Below are positions 43,422 to 51,914 of a stretch of 64,000 nt of DNA, piece by piece (the stretch's first letter is position 1; every line of letters starts with the position of its first letter). Source of the stretch: Brevibacterium antiquum (GTDB lineage Bacteria; Actinomycetota; Actinomycetes; Actinomycetales; Brevibacteriaceae); NCBI RefSeq assembly GCF_016107655.1, contig NZ_JABASX010000002.1, positions 124,001 through 188,000 of the forward strand, in the 5' to 3' direction. The translations under genes were made by a program, and so were the position numbers. A model generated the notes under the pieces. It did no database searches. It was not told the origin of the DNA and saw only the letters and a list, made by a program, of their open reading frames with translations.

Positions 43422-46072
43422 CACGTCAACGGGCGTTCAGTCGCCCGCCGCTCTTCGGTCGCGTGGACGAGCTTCGAATCATTGAGGAATCGCTGAGTGA
43501 TTCGTCGATGGTCGGCATCCTCATCGAAGGCGATATCGGCATGGGGAAGACATGTTTGGCGAGGGAGGTGCATCGGCGCCGAGGTGGGCAGGAGCACTGG
43601 CTGCGCGCCGATCGTGTGCTCAGTGAAATTCCGTTCGGAGTCTTCGCGATGATCGTCGACCTCGATGACCCAGGTGGTCTGCCAGGGCGAGTCATATCGG
43701 CGGTGACGGGGAATTCCCAGGTGCCGGCTGTATTCGTCGACGACGCTCACTATCTCGATGAGCACAGTCTCCGCATGCTCACACAGCTCGCGGCCAACGG
43801 CACGATCAAACTGGTGGCGATGACTCGCCACTCCGTGGTCGAAGGGTTCTGGCCGTTCGCTGACCTGGTAGACGAACAGGCGCTGACGCAGATGGTGCTG
43901 GAGCCGCTCGCTCAGGAGGACCTGCGTAACGCAGTCGAATACAGTTTCGACGGGATCGCCGCACAGGGCGTGCTCGACATCGTCGATTTTCACTCGGGGC
44001 GCAATCCCGGCAAGCTGCTGGAGCTCCTCGAATACTGCCGGAGGAAGAACCGCCTGCTGTCGCGGAATGGTGTGCTGTTGCTTGACGGACTCGACATCGA
44101 TTTCGATGTACGGGCACGCGATTTCGCCCGCATCGATCTCGACCAGCATTCGACGGAGGAGAAGGAAGCTCTCGAACTTGTCGTCATGGCCGGTGAGATC
44201 GACATCGATCTGATGCTCTCGATCGGACTCGGGCCAGCAGCAGACCGCCTGGTCGACGGCGGTGAGCTGCGCATCCTCGGAGACACCGCCCGAGTCTACG
44301 TTGCACGCGAGCATCACTCGTCGGAGACGATTCGATACAGCGCCCCGATCGGCCGCAGCCGGAGGTGGTACGGCATAGTCCGCGACTACCCGGGCCATCC
44401 CAGTCGAAGGTCTCAGATGCTCAGAACGGAATGGGCACTGGGATGTGGGGTTGACGTGGACGAACGGCAGGTCATCGATGCTGCGATAACCGCGATCGAG
44501 ACAGGTGACTGGCATCGAGCTCTGCGAATCATGTCCGATGTTCCGACTGATCGGCTGAGCGCTCACGAACTCTACGAGCTGGCGAGTCTCTATTGCAACG
44601 TCGGGCAGGTGGCGCTGGGCCTGGACCTGCTTGCCTATTGTCTGCATAAGGCGTGCTGTCCGGAACTCGTCATCACCGCGGCAGTGCTCTGGGCCAACCG
44701 CCAGGTCACCCACAAGTCGGTGGCAGTTGAGGCCGCCGACTTCCCAGCGGCTCTCGACAGGGTCGCTGCACAGGAGCGAGACTGCTCCACGGATGAGACC
44801 TGCCATCACAACGGTAAGAGGCAGGATCAGACGACGAGGGGATTCGCCGCTGGGGGTCTTGACGACGCGACCGCGCGAGCCTTGCTGCAGACCGTGAATT
44901 CCGTTGTGAGCACTCATGGTCAGCCGAACAGGGAGCTGCTGCACCGGCAGGCGCTCGACGTCTCTCTGCCGGATGCGTACCGATTGGGGGCATTAGTCGT
45001 CTGCGTATCTCTCGAGCTGGAGCAGGGGCGGATTGAGCAGGCGGACGAAATTATGACCCTGGTGAAACGCGAACTCCCCGGCTTGGGGATGGGAACCGTG
45101 GTGCTCAGAATGCTCGGCGCTCGGGTGCTGATGGAGCACGGCGATCTGAGTGCCGCTCGGAGATCACTGCAGATGCCGCAGTCGAGCGATATCGCCCATA
45201 TTGCGTCTCAGAGCGGGACCAGCGACATGATGGCGGCAGAGCTTGCACTGCTCGAAGGCAACCTGGACGCGGCATTGCGATCGGCTCGGGCCGGTGTCGA
45301 GGCCCTGGAATACTGGGAGCAGCTTTCATTGCTGGCTGCGGCTCTGGGCGTGGCACAGTACGTTGCCACACTCAGCGGCGAGAGGGACTTGGCAGCGGGT
45401 TTCGATGCTCGGTTCGCCCGGTTGGCGCGCTTTGGTCTGCACCTCGAGTCCAGGCGCGCGCTGGTGTACACCCTCATCTCCCGGTGGCTGCGGACATCTG
45501 ATCCGGAGTCCGAGAGGCAGCTGCGGCAGCTGCTCGACGATGCGGAACGGGACCAGGCATACGGCCTGTCCGCGCAGATCCGCTTTCTGCTGTTCCGCCA
45601 CCTCGGGGAAGTCGATATTGAGGAGATGCGCCGTATCTCCGGATTGGGCGAGGGGCCAGCATTCCGAATCCTCGGGGCGGTGGGGGAGGCGCTGTGGACG
45701 AAAGACGCCGCGGCGCTGCTGAGGATCGCTGATGCCCACCGATCCTCTGCCCCTGACGTCGCTGCACGATGCGTGCAGATGGCCAAGGACCGCCTTCACC
45801 ACCGCGGCAGCGTACCGTTATCGCGAGGATCCTACGACCTGTCCGTGGAGTTGACGGAACGGGAGCGAGAGATCTGCGGCTTCCTCGTCAAGGGAATGTC
45901 GAACGCTGAGATAGCCGCTCTGCTCGGAGCCGCGGTGAGGACGGTGGAAGGACATGCCTATCGCCTGTATCGAAAGCTCGGTGTCACCCGGCGTCATCAG
46001 GTCGCCGAGGCTTTGGCACGACTGAACATCGAGGCTGTGGGAGCCGCAAAGCAGGAGTCCGAGAACTCCTAG
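43418..46072 (+). CDS. Large ATPase LuxR-family regulator (LAL type), second of a pair
   Basis: An 884-aa regulator. FGRVDELRIIEE leads into P-loop GDIGMGKT (about 38-45) and Walker B PAVFVDDAHYLD (about 108). A long helical repeat region follows, with two insert-like polar stretches (about residues 450-500). The C-terminal HTH (LTEREREICGFLVKGMSNAEIAALL...TVEGHAYRLYRKLGV) is clear. The GTG at 43418 overlaps the preceding stop (GTGA) with GGAG 8 nt upstream, so the two regulators are translationally coupled. Upstream starts inside the previous gene are rejected. Confidence 0.85.
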   Translation: MTRQRAFSRPPLFGRVDELRIIEESLSDSSMVGILIEGDIGMGKTCLAREVHRRRGGQEHWLRADRVLSEIPFGVFAMIVDLDDPGGLPGRVISAVTGNSQVPAVFVDDAHYLDEHSLRMLTQLAANGTIKLVAMTRHSVVEGFWPFADLVDEQALTQMVLEPLAQEDLRNAVEYSFDGIAAQGVLDIVDFHSGRNPGKLLELLEYCRRKNRLLSRNGVLLLDGLDIDFDVRARDFARIDLDQHSTEEKEALELVVMAGEIDIDLMLSIGLGPAADRLVDGGELRILGDTARVYVAREHHSSETIRYSAPIGRSRRWYGIVRDYPGHPSRRSQMLRTEWALGCGVDVDERQVIDAAITAIETGDWHRALRIMSDVPTDRLSAHELYELASLYCNVGQVALGLDLLAYCLHKACCPELVITAAVLWANRQVTHKSVAVEAADFPAALDRVAAQERDCSTDETCHHNGKRQDQTTRGFAAGGLDDATARALLQTVNSVVSTHGQPNRELLHRQALDVSLPDAYRLGALVVCVSLELEQGRIEQADEIMTLVKRELPGLGMGTVVLRMLGARVLMEHGDLSAARRSLQMPQSSDIAHIASQSGTSDMMAAELALLEGNLDAALRSARAGVEALEYWEQLSLLAAALGVAQYVATLSGERDLAAGFDARFARLARFGLHLESRRALVYTLISRWLRTSDPESERQLRQLLDDAERDQAYGLSAQIRFLLFRHLGEVDIEEMRRISGLGEGPAFRILGAVGEALWTKDAAALLRIADAHRSSAPDVAARCVQMAKDRLHHRGSVPLSRGSYDLSVELTEREREICGFLVKGMSNAEIAALLGAAVRTVEGHAYRLYRKLGVTRRHQVAEALARLNIEAVGAAKQESENS

Positions 46073-46358
46073 CCTCACACCGTTCATGAGCTCAGGTTGA
46101 TGCGGTCGAAACACGGTCGACTGACGCAGTGCGCAGACTGTTTTCGGGAAACCGCAAAGATGGCGAATTCCATTCATGAGGTAGGCGTAGTGAAACTACT
46201 ATGAGGTGGCATCGGGATGATCTGCATTGACCGCTGAAACCGGACTTAATGCGTCATTCTGAGTGAATATTCGTGTCATTGTGACAGCAATGCATTTCGG
46301 TGCGGGATAAATGTCCGGTAACTCCGATTGATCGGCACGGCGATTTCAGGAGGGCGAA
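46073..46358. other. 286-bp AT-rich intergenic region
   Basis: Separates the LuxR pair from the second ATP-grasp gene. It contains short inverted repeats GTAG-TGAAA-CTAC (near 46190) and CATTG-TGACAG-CAATG (near 46275). The segment is noticeably AT-richer than the flanking genes and likely holds the promoter and operator of the ATP-grasp gene. Confidence 0.45.
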
Positions 46359-47438
46359 TTGACAGATGCACCTGTGACGATTGTGATTGGCTCAGCAGGT
46401 CGACGTCTCTATCTCATTGATTGGTTTCGCGCCGCGTTCGACACACTCGGGCTCAGCGGGCGAATCATCGTCGCTGAGAATGACGCTTCGAGCGCTGCTG
46501 CGTCCTATGGTGACGAGACCCGATTGCTGCCGAGATACACCGACCCGGCCTATGGAGAGGAGGTCCTGCGCCTGGTTGACGAGGTCGAGCCGAGGCTCTT
46601 CCTGACGGCGAACGACTTCGAGCTGATGCAACTCCATGTGAACTCGGGAATAGCGGATGCACTGCGTGATCGTGGCGTTTTCGTTCCCGGAGTGTCTGCC
46701 GCATGGCAGGTCGGCTGCGCCGACAAGCTCCGGATGGCGCAGATGCTCGAGGACGTTGACGTCCCGACGCCGAAGACGGTGAAGGGGAGCGATCTGGACC
46801 TTCTCACAGACGTGGGGGAGAACGGCGAATTCGTGGTGAAGCACCGATTCGGCAGTCGTTCTTCCGGATTGGCGGTGGTGACCGGAGGTGATGTCGACGA
46901 GGCTGTGGTGAATTCTGCGAAGAGTGTTCCGCCGCGTGCTGATCGTACGGACCCCCGGGACGACGTCGTCGTCCAGCCGAGGATGCCGGGCAGCGAATAC
47001 GGTGTCGACATCGTCTCCAGCCTGCTGGACCCAGGCCCCCTCACCGGGGTGTTCGCACGTCGCAAGCTGCGGATGCGCGCCGGCGAGAGCGACAAAGCTG
47101 TCACAGTTGACCCCGGGCCGTTCCGGGAAGCTTCGGGAAAGATCGCTCGTGCCGCCGAACTGTCCGGCCTCATCGATGTCGACATGTTCCTTGACGATCA
47201 AGGCCGGGCTTCGGTGATCGATATCAATCCTCGGTTCGGCGGCGGATATCCGTTCGTCCATCTGGCAGGTGCCGACGTTCCGCTCTACTACGTGAGCCAG
47301 ATCTTCGGGATCCCGATCGACGAGGGATGGAATCAGTACGAGGCAGGAGTCATCTCTGCCAAATATCAGGAAACCCGGGTGACGGCCCGTGGGTCGCAGG
47401 AGATTTCCGACTCGTCCACCGCGGTGGAACACACATAG
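46359..47438 (+). CDS. ATP-grasp ligase (CarB/PylC-like), copy 2
   Basis: A 359-aa paralogue of 36432-37496. IVIGSAGRRLYLIDWFRAAF, DKLRMAQMLEDVDVPTPKT, EFVVKHRFGSRSSGLAV, and IDVDMFLDDQGRASVIDINPRFGGGYPFVHLAGADVP align segment by segment with copy 1. The metal site again reads DINPR. A TTG start at 46359 is strongly supported by AGGAGGG 5 nt upstream. A PLP decarboxylase gene follows 87 bp later, so the two likely act in one pathway. Substrate unknown. Confidence 0.83.
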   Translation: MTDAPVTIVIGSAGRRLYLIDWFRAAFDTLGLSGRIIVAENDASSAAASYGDETRLLPRYTDPAYGEEVLRLVDEVEPRLFLTANDFELMQLHVNSGIADALRDRGVFVPGVSAAWQVGCADKLRMAQMLEDVDVPTPKTVKGSDLDLLTDVGENGEFVVKHRFGSRSSGLAVVTGGDVDEAVVNSAKSVPPRADRTDPRDDVVVQPRMPGSEYGVDIVSSLLDPGPLTGVFARRKLRMRAGESDKAVTVDPGPFREASGKIARAAELSGLIDVDMFLDDQGRASVIDINPRFGGGYPFVHLAGADVPLYYVSQIFGIPIDEGWNQYEAGVISAKYQETRVTARGSQEISDSSTAVEHT

Positions 47439-47525
47439 ACGTCAAACTCGCATAGACGATGTGCGAGAGCACTGCTGCAATGACGAGATTGTTGAAGACG
47501 TTTAAACTCAATGAGGAAGGCAGCC

Positions 47526-48770
47526 ATGAGCTCCATAGAACATCCACGGATCGCCGGCCCGCCGACCCCGGCGTTTGTCATCGACGAATCTGCGTTGAAT
47601 ATTCTGGTCAATCGCTTTCGGGATGCGTTGGCAGAGCATTGGCCGAATTCTGTCATGTCATACTCCGTGAAAACGAACTCCCTGCCCTGGCTGCTGTCCT
47701 ATATGAAACGGCAGGGTGTCTGGGCAGAAGTCGTCTCCGACTCCGAATATAAGCTGGCATGCGCGGTCGGCTACACGCCCGAGCAGATCGTGTACAACGG
47801 TCCCGTGAAGAGCCGAGCGGTTCTGCGGTCTGCCCTGCGCAACGGCTCACTCACCAACTTGGACTCCAAGCGCGAAGTCAGGTGGGCAGCCGAGCTGGCA
47901 GCGGAGGACCCCAGCCTGAATGTGAGGGTCGGGCTCAGGGTCAACTGGGACCTCGACGCATTGTGTCCCGGACAGAGTACGGTGGTCGGAGACATGAGCA
48001 GGTTCGGTTTCGACTACGTCAACGGTGAATTCGAGGCAGCCATCGTGCAGTTGACCGATGCCGGGGCCAGTGTTGCGGGCCTCCACATGCACCGGAATTC
48101 CCGAAGCAACAGCCCGCAGGTATATCAGGCGGCCGCCGGCGTCGCCCGCGAGATCATCTCGACGTTCGATCTCGAGCTGGACTGGATCGATATCGGTGGT
48201 GGCTTCTTCGGAAGTCTCGATGACACTGCACTGTTCGACGACTACATTTCCTGCATCCGCGCGGAACTCGAGGGCGCAGTCGATCTCAGTCGAACTCGGC
48301 TGGTCATCGAACCCGGAGGTTCCGTGATCGCAGCCCCTGTGGAGTTTCATGCGCAGGTGCTCGACACCAAGGACATCGGACAGCGGCGTTTCGTCATCAC
48401 TAATGTGAGCAGGACCGACATCGATCCGCTCTTCCGCAAGCAGGCCCCCTACTACATCGTTACCGAGGCTGCTGCGGACACGGACCACCCCGAGCAGGTG
48501 ATCGCCGGATTCACCTGCATGGAGGACGATCGTCTGATGGTGCTGAAGGATTCTCCGAAACTCATCGAGGGAGACCGTATCGTCTTCAGGAGAGTTGGTG
48601 CGTACACCATGTCGTACGGCTCCTCGTTCATCGAGTTTCCCCCGGCAGTCTATGTTCTCCACGAGAATCATCTGACGCTGGTGCGACGCGCAGGTGACGT
48701 CGAGGACTACCTTCAGGGCAATATATGGACAGGCGGACAGCTGCAGCCCACGGGCGCTCAGCCCGAATAG
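47526..48770 (+). CDS. Fold-III PLP-dependent decarboxylase (DAP/ornithine decarboxylase-like)
   Basis: A 414-aa enzyme of the alanine-racemase-like PLP fold, removing a carboxyl group from an amino acid. SYSVKTN carries the PLP Lys (about residue 50). GLHMHRNSRSNS replaces the usual HxHxGS. DIGGGFFG binds phosphate. FTCMEDD near the C-terminus supplies the Cys and, four residues on, the Asp of the second active-site half; the intervening residues differ from CESGD (DAP) and CDGLD (ornithine). The start is set by AGGAAGG 6 nt before the ATG at 47526. It is downstream of ATP-grasp copy 2. Substrate probably non-standard. Confidence 0.8.
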   Translation: MSSIEHPRIAGPPTPAFVIDESALNILVNRFRDALAEHWPNSVMSYSVKTNSLPWLLSYMKRQGVWAEVVSDSEYKLACAVGYTPEQIVYNGPVKSRAVLRSALRNGSLTNLDSKREVRWAAELAAEDPSLNVRVGLRVNWDLDALCPGQSTVVGDMSRFGFDYVNGEFEAAIVQLTDAGASVAGLHMHRNSRSNSPQVYQAAAGVAREIISTFDLELDWIDIGGGFFGSLDDTALFDDYISCIRAELEGAVDLSRTRLVIEPGGSVIAAPVEFHAQVLDTKDIGQRRFVITNVSRTDIDPLFRKQAPYYIVTEAAADTDHPEQVIAGFTCMEDDRLMVLKDSPKLIEGDRIVFRRVGAYTMSYGSSFIEFPPAVYVLHENHLTLVRRAGDVEDYLQGNIWTGGQLQPTGAQPE

Positions 48771-49011
48771 GTCACGGCAACGCAATCGCGCCCTCAGACG
48801 TTGCCCAGACTGCGCTCACCGCCGTTCAATTCGCCTGAGTAGCGGAACCAGTGCTGTCTCCATCGTGACTGAGTACTGACCGGAATATGTCCGGGCATGA
48901 CCACCTGTCTGTGTGCTCTCGACGACGGAATCATGAGGGCATGGACAACAACACGCCGCTGCGCGCGCAGCTGAGGAACGACGATGAATCAGGAACTGAG
49001 CGGAACACATC

Positions 49012-51696
49012 ATGCATACGCTGATCCGCCGTCGCGAGCTTGATCAGCTGCGCAACCTGCTCGATCGTCACAGCGCGGCCGCGATCATCAGCCCACCTGG
49101 CCTGGGCGGTGACGAGATGCTCATGGCATTGGAAGCTGATTCGACCGTCCCGATCATCCGAGTTCCCAACGGCCAGGCGGAGTTCTCTCGGACCTATGCG
49201 GGCTTGGAGATCGTTCTCGCCTCGCTGCGCACCCTCAAGCTCGGGGACTTCGAATCGACGGAGCTGGAGAGTCGGCTGAAGGCAGAGAATTCCGACAGCC
49301 CGGAATCGGTGCGGGAGATTGCCGACGAGGTCACCCGGCTGATCGGCAGCATGGAATCGGGACAGGGCGTTCTGGTCATCGTGCCGGCAGCCGATGAGAT
49401 GGATCGGCCCTCGCAGCTCGTCCTCAGTCACATGCTGCGACGCATGGCAGGGCACAGGCTGAAGATCGCAGTCACAACCGGTGCGCTGTCTCCGACCAGT
49501 CCGCTGGCCGGAGTCCCCAGCGTGGAGCTGCGATATCTGGACGAGATCCGAATGCACGAGTTGGCGGAAGAGCTGACATCCGGACGCGTTACCGCCGCAG
49601 TCGCCGCTGCGGCAGTGCGGACCGCCTCGGGTCGGCCGTCTGCTCTGCGTCAGCTGCTCGAACGGCTTCCTTCGAACCAGTTGGAGGGATCGCAGGCACT
49701 GGACATGCCGTTGCATCTGGAGCCGAACGCTGACGCGATGATCTTGGGTGCCAAGAACAGACTCGGCGAAGAGGCCGATGCGCTGCTCGACCTCATGTCC
49801 TTGGCTCCGCTGTCTCCGCGGCCCACAGTTCTCGGAGCGTCGAGGGAAGCACAGGAATGGTTCTCGGAACTCGAATTCCGGGGCGCCGTCGAGAAAGACG
49901 GTGTGTACTGCCGCTTCTCTGAGGAACTGGCTCGTGCCTGCAGGCACCGGACGTTGAGCGTCGATGAGCGTCTGGCAGGGCACTCGCTGCTCGCGCAGAG
50001 GTGCGAGGAAGGTTATCCCGAACTTCACCACTGGCATCGGTCGTTCATCGACGCCACGGATGAGACCCCATGCCAGCTGCTCTCCGATGCCTGTGCGCTG
50101 GTTTCGGAGGGGCTGGATTGGGCCGGAATCGAGTTCGCCGAACGAGCTCTCGCTCTCAGCATGGAACTCGGACCGGTCTCCACGCAGCTGAACGATCTCG
50201 CTGCGCGGCTGATCGACCGAGGGCAGATCGACTTCGCACTGCGCTACCTCACCTACGCCGCTCGAAGCACAGACGTCAGAGTCCTCGTTCGAGCTCGCAT
50301 GCTGCGTGTGTGGGCCGAATTCCTTGTTCACCAGTCGGTTCCGTTGCGTCTGCGCAACCAGTGGAGTCGCAGCGAAGTCGCTGCGGCGCCCGCCGAGGTG
50401 GCCCACCTGCAGTTGGTCATCGCCTTGTGCCATGCGCTGAGGAGAGAAACCGCCGAGGCGCAGGAGCTGTTGGACAATGCAAGCAGCCTGAGCGCTCACT
50501 TCGACGATCGATCGCTGCGCCTACACCGTTCTTTGGACGTTCTGCTCGAATGTGGACGAGGCCATGACGCCCGTGCCGTGGAGGAATTCCGGGACCTCGA
50601 CTCCAGTGAAGTCTCAGACCCGGTCTGTCTGCTTCTGCTGTCCATGGGTCTGATGGCGGCTGAGAACTACGGCGCGGCCCTCGCAACGTTGGACTGTCTG
50701 GACGCGCGTGGGGCACGGGAGACTATCTGGGACACACAGTCCAAGTGTGTGCGTGCCGAGGTCGCGATTCGCCGAGGCGAAATCGGTCTGGCCATCGCGC
50801 TCATCGACAGGTGTGCGTCTCAGGCCACCGCCAGTGGAATGATTCGGCGGGATCGTCAGCTGCTGCTGCGGTGCTGGAGTCTTCTGGCGCAAGGACGTGC
50901 CAGTGATGCGGAGACAGTGGAAGCTGCGCTGACGGCGCATGCCATGGCCTCCCAGAACTTCAGTCTGCTGGCTGAGCTCAATGCGATGCAGGGCAACTAC
51001 CTGCTGCGCATGGGGCTCGCCGCCGAGGCGGTACGCCATCTGCATCGCTGCGAAGAGTTGGCTCTGAGCGAGCTCAACCCCAATGTCATTCGCTACGAAC
51101 CTGATCTCATCGAGGCGCTGATCGCGACAGGGCGTCGAGAGCATGCGGGAATGCTGGTTCGTGTCTTCCACGGCAGAGTCGAGAGGGCACCGTCGCGCTG
51201 GGCGGAACTGGCACTTGAGCGGTCTCGTATTCTTCTGCTCCCAGAAGACGCGGGGATCGAAGCCATGGGCAGGCTGCTCGGCTCGTGGCGTCCTGGGGAC
51301 TCCCAATTCGACAAGGGAGTGACACTCCTGGTGATGGCTGAACGGCTTGCCGATTCTGGTGCTCGTGCAGGTGCCGCAGAGCGAGCCAGCCTGGCGGTAG
51401 GGATCTTTCGCGAAGTCGGTTCTGACCATCTGGCCACCGTCGCCCGACCCGAAATTACAGCAGCTCGGGAGGAGCCGGCACGAAACAGTCTGCTGGAACG
51501 TTTGAGCGCTGATGAGCGGGCAGTCGTCGAGCTGGTGCGGGAAGGACTGAAGAATCGGGAGATCGCCCTACGGATATTCGTCTCGCTGCGCACGGTTGAA
51601 CTTCGGCTGACCTCTGTGTACCGCAAGTTGGACGTCACGTCTCGGACCGGACTCATCGCCCGGCTGGCGAATGGTGCCGGCGCCCCCGTGGCCTGA
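49012..51696 (+). CDS. Large LuxR-family regulator with degenerate P-loop
   Basis: An 894-aa protein with the same layout as the LuxR pair. The P-loop position reads SPPGLGGDE (about residues 27-35), with Gly in place of Lys and Asp in place of Thr. The Walker B position reads VLVIVPAADEMD without the two Asp, so ATP binding is probably lost. Long TPR-like helices follow. The C-terminal HTH is LSADERAVVELVREGLKNREIALRIF...RTVELRLTSVYRKLDV. The ATG has GAGCGGAA about 8 nt upstream. It is immediately upstream of the polysaccharide genes. The 241 bp before it show no other gene. Confidence 0.83.
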   Translation: MHTLIRRRELDQLRNLLDRHSAAAIISPPGLGGDEMLMALEADSTVPIIRVPNGQAEFSRTYAGLEIVLASLRTLKLGDFESTELESRLKAENSDSPESVREIADEVTRLIGSMESGQGVLVIVPAADEMDRPSQLVLSHMLRRMAGHRLKIAVTTGALSPTSPLAGVPSVELRYLDEIRMHELAEELTSGRVTAAVAAAAVRTASGRPSALRQLLERLPSNQLEGSQALDMPLHLEPNADAMILGAKNRLGEEADALLDLMSLAPLSPRPTVLGASREAQEWFSELEFRGAVEKDGVYCRFSEELARACRHRTLSVDERLAGHSLLAQRCEEGYPELHHWHRSFIDATDETPCQLLSDACALVSEGLDWAGIEFAERALALSMELGPVSTQLNDLAARLIDRGQIDFALRYLTYAARSTDVRVLVRARMLRVWAEFLVHQSVPLRLRNQWSRSEVAAAPAEVAHLQLVIALCHALRRETAEAQELLDNASSLSAHFDDRSLRLHRSLDVLLECGRGHDARAVEEFRDLDSSEVSDPVCLLLLSMGLMAAENYGAALATLDCLDARGARETIWDTQSKCVRAEVAIRRGEIGLAIALIDRCASQATASGMIRRDRQLLLRCWSLLAQGRASDAETVEAALTAHAMASQNFSLLAELNAMQGNYLLRMGLAAEAVRHLHRCEELALSELNPNVIRYEPDLIEALIATGRREHAGMLVRVFHGRVERAPSRWAELALERSRILLLPEDAGIEAMGRLLGSWRPGDSQFDKGVTLLVMAERLADSGARAGAAERASLAVGIFREVGSDHLATVARPEITAAREEPARNSLLERLSADERAVVELVREGLKNREIALRIFVSLRTVELRLTSVYRKLDVTSRTGLIARLANGAGAPVA

Positions 51697-51812
51697 GCGC
51701 GAAGACGACCGCAGGAACTCAACGGTGTCCCGCAAGACTTCGGCAAGACGAGTGGCGGCACCGTCGTGCATGCCTAGCCTGAGAACCAGAAGATAGTGAG
51801 GAGTGCGTTGCC

Positions 51813-51914
51813 ATGTTGACAACCGAAACGAGCTTCAGCTTTGAGCCATTCCGCCAGGGACCCGGCCCAGCTCCGGTCGGGACCGTCCTACCGGCCCGGG
51901 GAGCAGCAAGATGA
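51813..51914 (+). CDS. 33-codon upstream ORF coupled to the sugar transferase
   Basis: A 33-aa reading frame with ATG at 51813, GAGGAG about 9 nt upstream, and a TGA that overlaps the sugar-transferase start (ATGA at 51911-51914). The product begins MLTTETSFSFEPF and is then Gly/Pro-rich with a basic end (PARGAAR). It has no membrane helix. The 4-nt overlap suggests translational coupling: a leader peptide controlling initiation of the polysaccharide operon. It may also be a tiny functional peptide. It was identified directly from the bases; no homologue is known to me. Confidence 0.5.
   Translation: MLTTETSFSFEPFRQGPGPAPVGTVLPARGAAR

Noticed and set aside
43385-44944. 519-codon minus-strand frame
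   Set aside because: Shadow of the second paired LuxR gene, which has P-loop, Walker B and HTH.
48931-50499. 522-codon minus-strand frame
   Set aside because: Shadow of the third LuxR gene; no recognisable domain and no ribosome-binding site.
51813-51914. The small ORF as a RiPP precursor for the ATP-grasp enzymes
   Set aside because: The ATP-grasp proteins are CarB/PylC-like rather than the graspetide type, the nearer one is over 4 kb away, and the peptide lacks a repeated core rich in Ser/Thr/Lys/Asp/Glu.
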